Below, piece after piece: positions 1 to 8,181 of a stretch of 10,965 nt of DNA (position 1 is the first letter of the stretch; every line of letters starts with the position of its first letter). The DNA is from Vulcanimicrobiota bacterium (GTDB taxonomy: Bacteria > Eremiobacterota > Eremiobacteria > Baltobacterales > Baltobacteraceae). Location of the stretch: NCBI GenBank assembly GCA_030042755.1, contig JASHZC010000179.1, positions 1 through 10,965 of the forward strand, given 5' to 3'. The position numbers and the translations under genes were made by a program. The notes beneath the pieces were generated by a model that saw nothing but the letters and a program-made list of their open reading frames with translations, was not told the DNA's origin and ran no database searches.

Positions 1-1233
<1,233 letters not shown>

Positions 1234-1258
1234 CAGCCGGCATCTTCTTTTTCGGGCC

Positions 1259-2062
1259 CTAATTCGGCTTTACCAAGGACGAGAGCGCGTGCAACAGCAT
1301 GCGCCGCACACGGTGCGCGTTCGACGTCAGGAGTGACTCCTTCGCAATCGCCGGCATGATCGTGGGATGCGCCCGCGTGCTCTGCATCGCTCCGGGTTCC
1401 GGCGCGTAGTAGTACGCGACGATGGCTTTGCGGCTATGGCCGGCGGGCGTACGCAACGGTCCGTACCCGTGAAACGCTCGATCGCCGACTTCCATGATGA
1501 CGCAACGATTGAAGACGGGTTCAACTGTTTTTACGCAGTTCAGCGCACGGTCGTCCCAGAGCTCGAGGGCTCCATTCCAACGCTCGTCCCACGGATCGTT
1601 CAGATAGATCAACAGGTTGAGGCGCCGATAGTGCGATGGATCGTGCGGATGCGTGTTGTGATCGGCATGCAGACGCAAGTAACTCCCGCGCACGCCTTGA
1701 TGGAGGCCCGCTCCGATATTCTCCCGGTCGGGATCGAGGCCGGCGATGCCGGTGAGCGCGCTCAACCATGCGACGAAACGCGTACCATGCAGCTCGGCAA
1801 AAATGTGCGCGAAGACCGGGTCGTGTCGTTCCACATGGCCGTCGAACGCGCGATCTTCGAGGAAACGTGCCAGCGAGCGTTTTACCGATGGGAGCTGCGG
1901 GAAACGCGTCGCGGCTTCGCGAGCAATATCGGGCAGAAGGAAGCCGTCGATGACGACGTGTGCGAAGGGTGACGCGGTCGCATAGTCGGATTGCAGCATC
2001 CCGATGCCCGCCTCAATCGGGGCGAAGGCAATCGTGGGGCATGCCGCCCCCTCAGCGTGCAT
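1259..2062 (-). CDS. 2-oxoglutarate/Fe(II)-dependent dioxygenase, prolyl-4-hydroxylase-like
   Basis: A 267-residue protein of the 2OG-Fe(II) oxygenase superfamily (Tpa1/EGL-9-like prolyl hydroxylase group). These enzymes use Fe(II), O2 and 2-oxoglutarate to hydroxylate a protein or small-molecule substrate; the substrate here is unknown. Seen in the sequence: an N-terminal SPFAHVVIDGFL segment typical of the group (residues 31-42), the metal-binding HxD at H132/D134 (LRLHADHNTHP), a LNLLIYLND strand (148-155), the distal histidine H198 (AFHGY) and the 2-oxoglutarate-binding arginine R211 (HSRKAIV). All expected catalytic residues are present, so it should be active. The ATG at 2062 has no clear ribosome binding site. 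The ATG at residue 22 (base 1999) follows a GAGG about 11 nt upstream and precedes the conserved domain, so it is a credible alternative start. The gene converges on clpX and diverges from valS. Confidence 0.85.
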   Translation of the reverse strand: MHAEGAACPTIAFAPIEAGIGMLQSDYATASPFAHVVIDGFLLPDIAREAATRFPQLPSVKRSLARFLEDRAFDGHVERHDPVFAHIFAELHGTRFVAWLSALTGIAGLDPDRENIGAGLHQGVRGSYLRLHADHNTHPHDPSHYRRLNLLIYLNDPWDERWNGALELWDDRALNCVKTVEPVFNRCVIMEVGDRAFHGYGPLRTPAGHSRKAIVAYYYAPEPGAMQSTRAHPTIMPAIAKESLLTSNAHRVRRMLLHALSSLVKPN

Positions 2063-2141
2063 CCGCGAAAGTTGGATGCTACCAATGCCCGTCCCCCTGC
2101 CGAGGGCTATCTTCTGAGAGCGCGGAAACTACTGCGCTCGC
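2063..2141. promoter_or_regulatory. Divergent intergenic region with a hairpin just before valS
   Basis: This 79-bp gap separates the divergent oxygenase and valS starts, so promoters for both probably lie in or near it. I found no convincing -35/-10 pair. A 6-bp inverted repeat, GAGCGC (2118-2123) and GCGCTC (2134-2139), with a 10-nt loop ends two bases before the valS ATG. The only purine-rich stretch near that start (GGAAA, 2124-2128) lies in the loop. The gap is too short for a T-box leader, which often controls valS elsewhere. The regulatory role is inferred from position only. Confidence 0.35.
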
Positions 2142-4763
2142 ATGACGCCGCCGCAAAAAACTCAGGAATTCGCCACAACGTACGATCCAAAGGCCGTAGA
2201 ACAGCGGCTCTACGACTTTTGGGAGCGCAGCGGATTCTTCCACGAAGAGCCCGATCCCGCGCGGCCGCCGTTCATCGTGCCGATGCCGCCACCGAACGTA
2301 ACCGGCCGAGCGCATATCGGGCACGGGTCGACGTTTACGCCGATGGACGTGCTCACGCGCTATCACCGAATGCTGGGCGACAATGCCGACTGGCTGCCCG
2401 GCCTCGATCACGCCGCCATTGCAACCGAAGCGGTGCTCGTCCGTGAATTGGCTGCCGAGGGCGTCTCGCGAGAGAGTCTCGGCCGAGAAGCGTTCGTCGA
2501 GCGCGCGTGGCGGTGGTCGCGCGAGTACGGCGGCGCAATCAACGAACAGTTTCGCATGCTGGGGTTCGGTCCCGATTGGCAGCGAGCGCGCTTCACGATG
2601 GACGAAGGCCTCTCCGTTGCAGTGCGCAAGGTTTTCGTCGAACTCTACCGGCAGGGACTCGTGTACCGCGGGAAACGCCTGATCAATTGGGATCCCAAGG
2701 GAAAGACGACGGTTTCCGATGCGGAGATCGACTACGTCGAACGCGACTCGCACCTGTGGCACATCCGCTATGCGGCGAGAGATGGAAGCTACGCTGTCGA
2801 GATTGCAACAACGCGCCCCGAGACGATGCTCGGCGACGTGGCCGTCGCCGTTCATCCACAAGACGAACGCTACAACGCGTTGATCGGCAAGAACGTCGAG
2901 CTCCCCCTCGTGGGCCGCGAGATTCCGATTATTGCGGATGACGCCGTCGAACGCGACTTTGGAACCGGCGCCGTCAAGGTGACGCCCGCGCACGATCCGA
3001 CCGATTACGAGATCGGCGTGCGCCACAACCTCCCGATGCCGACGATCATGGACCTCGATGCGCGCATCACGAACGAAGAGATCGATGTCGGCCCGTACGC
3101 CGGACTCGACCGTTACGTTGCTCGCAATCGCATCGTCGATGATTTGCGCGAACGGGGTTTGCTCGTCAAAGAAGAGCCGTATCGCCACTCGGTAGCGACC
3201 AGCGAGCGCTCCGGCGACGTCATCGAGCCGCTTCTTTCGTTGCAATGGTTCGTGAAGATGAAACCGCTCGCGGAACCCGCGTTGCAGGCGTATCGTGACG
3301 GACGCGTGACGTTCGTTCCCGAGCGCTACGGCCGCACGTACGAGCAGTGGCTTTCAAACATCCGCGATTGGAACGTCTCGCGTCAGCTGTGGTGGGGACA
3401 CCAGCTGCCCGTTTGGTACACGCCGGACGGCGATGTGGTGGTGGCGGAAACCGAAGAAGAAGCGCTGCGCATCGCGCGAGATCGATTCAAAACGTCGGAC
3501 TTGACTCGCGATCCCGACACGCTCGATACATGGTTTTCGAGCGGACTTTGGCCGTTTTCGATTCTCGGCTGGCCGCAGAAAACGCCGGAGCTGCAATACT
3601 GGTATCCGGCTCAAGTCCTGATCACGGGCTGGGAGATCATCTTCCTTTGGGTCGCTCGCATGGTGATGCTCGGGCTGCATTTCCTCGGTGACGTGCCGTT
3701 TCCGAAGGTCTTCATTGCGCCGCTCGTGTTTGACGCACAGGGCCGCAAGATGTCCAAGTCGCTCGGCAACGCGATCGACCCGATGGATTTGGTCGGACGC
3801 TACGGCGCGGACGCATTTCGGATGAGCATCCTGCGACAGATGCGATTGGAAGGCCAAGAAATCCGGTTCCAAGAGTCACGCTGCGAAGAGGCGCGGAACT
3901 TCAACAACAAGATTTGGAACGCGACGCGGTACGTGCTCTCGCTACCCGAGGGGCTGCCGCGAGCGATGACGCTACCGAGCAGCGACGCGCTTACCGCGGC
4001 CGACAAGTGGATCCTCACGCGTTTGCACGAGACGATCGTGAGCACGAGCACGTACTTCGATGCGTTTGATTTTGGAAACGCTTCCGATGGCATGTGGCGG
4101 TTCATATGGTACGAATTCTGCGACTGGTATCTCGAGGCGACCAAGGTCGACGGAAATCGCGCGACGCGCGCCGCGGTGCTTTCGTTTGTGTGGAACAATG
4201 CAATGCGGCTGCTTCACCCGATCGCGCCGTTCATAAGCGAAGAGGTGTGGCTCGCGCTTCCGCACGATGGTGCAACGATCATGACCGCAACCTGGCCGGA
4301 CCCGCTCGAAGTTCCCGTCGACGCGGAAGCGGCGGCGGCATTTGAAACGCAGATGGCCGCGACCGAGCAAATCCGGCGCCTCAAGGCCGATCTCGATTTG
4401 CCGCTTGCGTCGAAGCCGCGCACGCGTGTGCCCGGTGACGTGCCGGCAGCGGCATTGAACGCAATCCGCAGCTACACCGCCTCGGCTGCGGGCGCATCGA
4501 TCGAGATCGACGAGAACCTACGTGGTGGCGTTCCGGCGATCGTCGTAGAAGCTCCGCGCGACCTCTTGCTCGAGCGCTATAAGAAGGATGCGAGGCGACT
4601 TCGCGGCGAGGTGGATCGTGGCGAGCGCAAACTCGGCAATAAGGATTTTGTCGCCAAGGCGGCGCCGGACGTCGTTGCGAAGGAGCGGGAGAAGCTGGAA
4701 GGCTATCGCGCGGAACTAGCCCGTGTCGAAGCTGCGCTGGCGGCTATGGGAGAGCCCGCATGA
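2142..4763 (+). CDS. valS: Valyl-tRNA synthetase
   Basis: A class I aminoacyl-tRNA synthetase that charges tRNA-Val with valine and edits misactivated threonine; cytoplasmic. The 873 residues match the full family length. Order of parts: N-terminal YDPKAVEQRLYDFW (14-27), the ATP-binding HIGH motif at 58-61 within the PMPPPNVTGRAHIGHGS block, the CP1 editing domain (about 190-330) with TTRPETMLGD and GTGAVKVTPAHD including D285, then DTWFSSGLWPFS (from 462). KMSKS follows at 536-540, the anticodon-binding helical domain at about 615-770, and a charged coiled-coil tRNA-binding arm at about 810-870. PMPPPNVTG and the C-terminal arm distinguish it from isoleucyl and leucyl enzymes. The ATG at 2142 gives a normal N-terminus, although its ribosome binding site is weak. 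The stop overlaps the pyrR start (ATGA), making it the first gene of a valS-pyrR-pyrB-pyrC unit. Confidence 0.98.
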   Translation: MTPPQKTQEFATTYDPKAVEQRLYDFWERSGFFHEEPDPARPPFIVPMPPPNVTGRAHIGHGSTFTPMDVLTRYHRMLGDNADWLPGLDHAAIATEAVLVRELAAEGVSRESLGREAFVERAWRWSREYGGAINEQFRMLGFGPDWQRARFTMDEGLSVAVRKVFVELYRQGLVYRGKRLINWDPKGKTTVSDAEIDYVERDSHLWHIRYAARDGSYAVEIATTRPETMLGDVAVAVHPQDERYNALIGKNVELPLVGREIPIIADDAVERDFGTGAVKVTPAHDPTDYEIGVRHNLPMPTIMDLDARITNEEIDVGPYAGLDRYVARNRIVDDLRERGLLVKEEPYRHSVATSERSGDVIEPLLSLQWFVKMKPLAEPALQAYRDGRVTFVPERYGRTYEQWLSNIRDWNVSRQLWWGHQLPVWYTPDGDVVVAETEEEALRIARDRFKTSDLTRDPDTLDTWFSSGLWPFSILGWPQKTPELQYWYPAQVLITGWEIIFLWVARMVMLGLHFLGDVPFPKVFIAPLVFDAQGRKMSKSLGNAIDPMDLVGRYGADAFRMSILRQMRLEGQEIRFQESRCEEARNFNNKIWNATRYVLSLPEGLPRAMTLPSSDALTAADKWILTRLHETIVSTSTYFDAFDFGNASDGMWRFIWYEFCDWYLEATKVDGNRATRAAVLSFVWNNAMRLLHPIAPFISEEVWLALPHDGATIMTATWPDPLEVPVDAEAAAAFETQMAATEQIRRLKADLDLPLASKPRTRVPGDVPAAALNAIRSYTASAAGASIEIDENLRGGVPAIVVEAPRDLLLERYKKDARRLRGEVDRGERKLGNKDFVAKAAPDVVAKEREKLEGYRAELARVEAALAAMGEPA
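4748..4752 (+). promoter_or_regulatory. Ribosome binding site of pyrR
   Basis: GGGAG lies 7 nt before the pyrR ATG at 4760, inside the last codons of valS. Together with the ATGA overlap it fixes the pyrR start and suggests translation coupled to valS. Confidence 0.7.
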
Positions 4764-5305
4764 CCACGGCCACGGAGAAGTCGCGCGTCCTGCTCGAGAG
4801 CGATGAGATCGCGCGCGCAATCGCTCGGCTCGCGCATCAGATCCTCGAGCCCGAAGACGCGCAGCGTGGCCTAGTATTGATCGGAATCCGGCGCGGCGGC
4901 GAGGCGCTCGCGCAGCGCTTGGCCGCCGAGATCGAACGGATCAGCGGTAAACCTCCGACGCTCGGTTTTCTCAACATCAATTTGTATCGCGACGACCGGG
5001 TCACGCACGAGATGCCCGAATCGCAAATCCCGGTCGACGTGGGCGACAGGCTCGTCGTAGTCATCGACGACGTCCTCTTTACCGGACGAACGATTCGCGC
5101 AGCACTCGACGCGGTCACGGACCTCGGGCGGCCATCGGCGATTCGTCTGTGCGTGCTCGTCGATCGTGGTTTGCGCGAGTTGCCGATTCAGGCCGACTAC
5201 GTCGGCCGCGTCATTCCGACCAGCCGTAGCGAACGCATCAACGTCCGGCTTTCACCGAAGCGCGCGACGAGCGATGAGGTGTCGATCCATGCGCACGCGA
5301 CGTAG
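4760..5305 (+). CDS. pyrR: PyrR: pyrimidine operon regulator / uracil phosphoribosyltransferase
   Basis: PyrR proteins bind UMP/UTP and, in Gram-positive bacteria, a pyr mRNA stem-loop to attenuate transcription. Many also make UMP from uracil and PRPP. The 181 residues match the family. Visible motifs are IGIRRGGE near residue 42, a type I phosphoribosyltransferase PRPP loop VVVIDDVLFTGRT (99-111) with the paired aspartates D103/D104, and the LPIQADYVGRVIPTSRSERINV tail block that is diagnostic of PyrR rather than other phosphoribosyltransferases. It starts inside the valS stop (ATGA), and its own end overlaps pyrB by 17 nt, so it lies between valS and the genes it would control. No matching PyrR-binding RNA loop was found upstream, so whether it acts as an RNA-binding regulator here or only as an enzyme is open. 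Confidence 0.95.
   Translation: MTTATEKSRVLLESDEIARAIARLAHQILEPEDAQRGLVLIGIRRGGEALAQRLAAEIERISGKPPTLGFLNINLYRDDRVTHEMPESQIPVDVGDRLVVVIDDVLFTGRTIRAALDAVTDLGRPSAIRLCVLVDRGLRELPIQADYVGRVIPTSRSERINVRLSPKRATSDEVSIHAHAT
5276..5280 (+). promoter_or_regulatory. Ribosome binding site that sets the pyrB start
   Basis: GAGGT lies 8 nt before the ATG at 5289, within the pyrR coding region. It supports 5289 over the longer in-frame opening at 5166, whose extra N-terminal residues do not resemble aspartate carbamoyltransferase. Confidence 0.75.
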
Positions 5306-6206
5306 CCTGATCGATCTGGACGATCTATCGAGCGATGAGCTCGAGACGATCTTCGATCGTACGCGCTCCTTTGAAGTGCGCTCACCCGGACCGTTGCTTG
5401 AAGGGGTTGACATCGTCAACCTCTTTTTCGAACAGAGCACGCGTACGTTCACGTCGTTCAACCTCGCGCAGATCCGGCTCGGAGCCAACGTCGTCAATTT
5501 AACGCCAAAAGATCTGAGCCTCGCGACTAAAGGCGAGACGGTTGAAGACACCATGTTGACGCTCGCGGCGATGGGAATCTGCGTCGTGGTCGTGCGCCAT
5601 CCCCAGGAGGGCTTTCCAGCGCGCGTTGCGTCGGCGTTCGACGGCCATGTGATCAATGCCGGCGACGGATCGCACGCGCATCCGACGCAGGCGCTGCTCG
5701 ACCTCTTCACGTTGCGCGACGAGTTCGGATCGCTGAAGGGTCGAACGGTGGCGATCGTCGGCGATGTGACGCACTCGCGCGTTGCGCATTCGACCATTCA
5801 TGGATTGCACCGCCTCGGCGCGCAGACCGTCCTCGTCGGTCCGGAGGCATTTCTGCGCGATAGCGAGGCGATCGGCGGAGCGACGATCGAGCGCGATCTG
5901 GACAAGGCGCTGAGCGATGTCGACGCGGTCGTTCTTCTGCGAATTCAACGCGAGCGCTTTGCCGAGATGCCCATCGACGATGCGGAATACGTGGCTCGAT
6001 ATCAGCTCAATGCCACGCGTTTGCGACATCTCCCATCGCACGCGATCGTGATGCACCCGGGACCGTACAATCGCGGGATGGAGCTGGACGAATCGGTGCT
6101 CGATTTTGCGGGGTGGCGCTATGCGCGCCAGGTTCACAACGGCGTTTACATTCGCATGGCCGTGCTCGACTTGCTCGTCAACGGCGTGCGCGAGCGCGTC
6201 CCCTAG
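5289..6206 (+). CDS. pyrB: Aspartate carbamoyltransferase catalytic subunit
   Basis: PyrB condenses carbamoyl phosphate and L-aspartate to N-carbamoyl-L-aspartate, the committed step of UMP synthesis, in the cytoplasm. The chosen start gives 305 residues, the usual length. The carbamoyl-phosphate site STRTFTSF is at 50-57. The mobile '80s loop' supplies S77 and K81 (SLATKGET), equivalent to E. coli S80/K84. HPTQ is at 131-134 and the MHPGPYNRGMELD block is near the C-terminus. The chain begins RRSLIDLDDLSSDELETIFDRT, a normal first helix. It overlaps the end of pyrR by 17 nt and is followed after 3 nt by pyrC. No pyrI-like regulatory subunit is present, so control would come from PyrR or from association with PyrC, as known for the Aquifex-type complex. 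All catalytic residues seen are intact. Confidence 0.97.
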   Translation: MRTRRSLIDLDDLSSDELETIFDRTRSFEVRSPGPLLEGVDIVNLFFEQSTRTFTSFNLAQIRLGANVVNLTPKDLSLATKGETVEDTMLTLAAMGICVVVVRHPQEGFPARVASAFDGHVINAGDGSHAHPTQALLDLFTLRDEFGSLKGRTVAIVGDVTHSRVAHSTIHGLHRLGAQTVLVGPEAFLRDSEAIGGATIERDLDKALSDVDAVVLLRIQRERFAEMPIDDAEYVARYQLNATRLRHLPSHAIVMHPGPYNRGMELDESVLDFAGWRYARQVHNGVYIRMAVLDLLVNGVRERVP

Positions 6207-6209
6207 CGC

Positions 6210-7475
6210 GTGCTCATTCGCGGTGGGCGGCTGATCGATCCGGTAGAAGGGATCGATGCGTTACGCGACGTGCGAATCCAAAACGGGCTTGTTTTGGAAA
6301 TCGGTGAGCATCTTCGCGCGGCCCGCGACGAGCAGATCGTCGATGCGAGCGGTGCGATCGTCGCGCCTGGTTTTATCGACATGCACGTACATTTGCGCGA
6401 ACCCGGGTTTCCGGAGAAAGAGACGATGGGAACCGGGACGGATGCAGCGGTGCGTGGCGGTTTCACCGCCGTTGCCTGCATGCCGAACACGCAGCCTGCA
6501 CTGGACTCGCCGGAGGCGCTGGCTTCGTTAGCGCGGATCGCTGAAACGGAAGGGCGCTGCCGCGTCTATCCCATTGCTGCGATCACGCACGGTCGAGCGG
6601 GTACCCAACCGGTCGATTTCGCTTCGCTCGCGCGTGCGGGAGCAGTCGCATTCTCCGATGACGGCACGACGGTCCGCAGCGCACGCGTTCTGCGTGAAGC
6701 GGCGCTGCGCGCCCGCGACGTGCCGGGAGTGTTCGTCTCGCACGCAGAGGACGAAGACCTCAAGGGTGAGGGGGTGATGAGCGAGGGCGAAGTCTCGCGC
6801 GCGCTGGGCGTTGCCGGATCGCCAAGCGTTGCCGAAGACACGATCGTCGCCCGCGACCTGCTGATTAGCATGGACACGGACAAGCCGTTTCACATCGCGC
6901 ACCTTTCAACGGCGCGCGCGCTTCAGCTCGTGCGTTGGGCACGTTCGCAACGCGCGCACGTTACCTGCGAAGTAACGCCGCACCATCTCTTGTTTACCGA
7001 CCAGACGGTGCGAGAGCGCGGGGCCGGCGGTAAGGTCAATCCTCCGCTGCGAACGGAGGAAGATACGCGCGCGCTTGTCGCCGGCGTGCGCGACGGGACC
7101 ATCGATGCGTTTGCCAGCGACCATGCACCCCACACGGAAGAAGAAAAGCGGGGCGATCTGCGGGCGGCGGCGGTAGGATTCTCGGGGCTAGAGATCGCCG
7201 TCGGTGCGTACGCCCTTGCGCTGCCGGACCTTCCGCCGCTGCGCTTCGTCTCGTTACTCTCGAGCAATCCCGCGCGAATTCTAAACGTGCCCGGCGGCAC
7301 GCTACGGGTCGGCGCGCCCGGTGACGTAACCGTATATGCGCCGCGTCCCTGGGTCGTCGATCCGGCGCGGTTCGCGTCCAAGGGAAAGAGCACTCCGTTC
7401 GAAGGACGCACGCTACCCGTGCGCGCGATCGCGACGATCGTCGGCGGCACGTTGCGCTGGCACGGCGAAAGCTAG
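6210..7475 (+). CDS. pyrC: Dihydroorotase, multifunctional-complex type
   Basis: This zinc amidohydrolase interconverts N-carbamoyl-L-aspartate and L-dihydroorotate, the third step of pyrimidine synthesis. The 421 residues and motifs match the longer dihydroorotase class found in Bacillus and Aquifex, not the E. coli type of about 350 residues. Metal ligands can be placed: H59 and H61 in GFIDMHVHLREPG, D151 in AFSDDG (an aspartate rather than the carboxylated lysine of other amidohydrolases), H178 in VSHAED, H231 in IAHLST and catalytic D304 in ASDHAPH. The substrate-contact block GGKVNPPLR is also present. The start is GTG at 6210, three bases after the pyrB stop. No strong ribosome binding site is visible, so translation is probably coupled to pyrB. 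Being next to pyrB suggests the two proteins may form a complex as in Aquifex. The gene ends 14 bp from the convergent marC. Confidence 0.97.
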   Translation: MLIRGGRLIDPVEGIDALRDVRIQNGLVLEIGEHLRAARDEQIVDASGAIVAPGFIDMHVHLREPGFPEKETMGTGTDAAVRGGFTAVACMPNTQPALDSPEALASLARIAETEGRCRVYPIAAITHGRAGTQPVDFASLARAGAVAFSDDGTTVRSARVLREAALRARDVPGVFVSHAEDEDLKGEGVMSEGEVSRALGVAGSPSVAEDTIVARDLLISMDTDKPFHIAHLSTARALQLVRWARSQRAHVTCEVTPHHLLFTDQTVRERGAGGKVNPPLRTEEDTRALVAGVRDGTIDAFASDHAPHTEEEKRGDLRAAAVGFSGLEIAVGAYALALPDLPPLRFVSLLSSNPARILNVPGGTLRVGAPGDVTVYAPRPWVVDPARFASKGKSTPFEGRTLPVRAIATIVGGTLRWHGES

Positions 7476-7489
7476 CGCGAACGAACCCT

Positions 7490-8122
7490 CTAGCGATGCA
7501 AGAGCGGGGTTTGTACGATCCCGTTGATGACGAATTGCACGGCGAGCGCGGCGAGAATAATGCCGAGGACGCGCGTTACGACATGGATCCCCGTTTCGCC
7601 GATGCGATGAAAGTAGCGCGCCGCACCACGCATGCACAGCCACGCAATCGCGAGTGCCGCGGCATATGCGACGACGATAAATGCATCGCGCTCGGGGTTT
7701 CCGCGTGCAAGGTTGACGAGCAACAGAACCGTGGCGAGCGTCCCTGGTCCGGCAATCATCGGAATGGCTAGCGGAAACACGGCGGGATTGGCGCCTTCGC
7801 GCGCGGCGCGTTCTTCCTCGCTCGTGGCACGAGCGCCGGTAGGCCGGGCGAACAACATGTCGATTGCGATCAGAAAGAGCAAAATGCCGCCGGCAATTCC
7901 GAACGCCGGCAAAGTGATACCAAGGTAATCAAGCAGCAGCGGCCCAACCAGGCCCATGGCAAGCATCACGACGGCGGCGACAACCACGGCCTGATCGACG
8001 ATTCGATTCCGTTTGATTCGATCGAATTGCGCCGTCGTAGCGACGGTGATCGGAATCATGCCGATCGGGTCGATGATCGTAATCGCCGTCGCAAACGCGG
8101 TCGCGCCGAAATGCCAGTCCAT
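7490..8122 (-). CDS. MarC family integral membrane protein
   Basis: A 210-residue MarC/UPF0056 protein of the inner membrane with six predicted membrane spans, roughly at 5-27, 40-62, 68-89, 114-137, 145-165 and 180-203. Family marks are DPIGMIPI in the first span, the equivalent IPMIAGPGTLATVLL in the fourth, and VTRVLGIILAALAVQFVINGI near the C-terminus. A charged loop (about 90-110, ARATSEEERAAREG) joins the two halves, consistent with an internal repeat. The role of the family is unsettled; the old link to multiple antibiotic resistance has not held up, and transport is only presumed. The ATG at 8122 puts the first span right at the N-terminus, and the ribosome binding site is weak. It lies opposite to and between pyrC and carA, converging on pyrC with no visible terminator, and diverges from carA. 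Confidence 0.93.
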   Translation of the reverse strand: MDWHFGATAFATAITIIDPIGMIPITVATTAQFDRIKRNRIVDQAVVVAAVVMLAMGLVGPLLLDYLGITLPAFGIAGGILLFLIAIDMLFARPTGARATSEEERAAREGANPAVFPLAIPMIAGPGTLATVLLLVNLARGNPERDAFIVVAYAAALAIAWLCMRGAARYFHRIGETGIHVVTRVLGIILAALAVQFVINGIVQTPLLHR

Positions 8123-8181
8123 CCTGCGCGCGTTGTTTCCAGGGGTGCGCGGCCCCTTCGGCTAACCGTCAACCCTTTGAA
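8123..8181. promoter_or_regulatory. Divergent marC/carA intergenic region
   Basis: This 59-bp gap between divergent starts must carry, or lie near, promoters for both genes. It contains a short GC hairpin: GGGG (8142-8145) with CCCC (8153-8156), extended by a T-G pair. A TTGACG hexamer (minus strand, 8172-8167) resembles a -35 box for marC but has no acceptable -10 at the right distance. The bases just before the carA ATG (AACCCTTTGAA) contain no Shine-Dalgarno sequence. Confidence 0.3.

Noticed and set aside
1367..1972. A 201-codon open frame on the plus strand opposite the oxygenase gene
   Set aside because: The minus-strand frame shows a full set of oxygenase catalytic motifs; this frame shows none.
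2091..2108. GTCC...GAGGGCT stretch upstream of valS resembling a PyrR-binding loop
   Set aside because: The spacing between the two halves is too long compared with the known pattern and only about 4 bp could pair, so it looks like chance.
2063..2141. T-box riboswitch before valS
   Set aside because: The gap to the divergent gene is only 79 bp and has no T-box sequence or terminator/antiterminator pair.
2079..3245. A 388-codon open frame antisense to valS
   Set aside because: It lies wholly opposite a certain valS, has no recognisable domain and a composition rich in arginine, aspartate and valine typical of antisense shadows in GC-rich genes.
5166..5288. Longer pyrB start at 5166
   Set aside because: It would overlap pyrR by 140 bases, and the extra residues are out-of-frame pyrR sequence. 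The ATG at 5289 has a good ribosome binding site and gives the normal length.
5499..6137. A 212-codon open frame antisense to pyrB
   Set aside because: pyrB motifs are unambiguous and the antisense product has no family features.
7471..7494. GCTAG...CTAGC repeat between pyrC and marC as a terminator
   Set aside because: Only 5 bp with a 14-nt loop and no T-run; the match arises from the two TAG stop codons and flanking bases.
8144..8172. TTGACG on the minus strand as a -35 box for marC
   Set aside because: The hexamer at 17-bp spacing is CGCACC, which is not a plausible -10 element.
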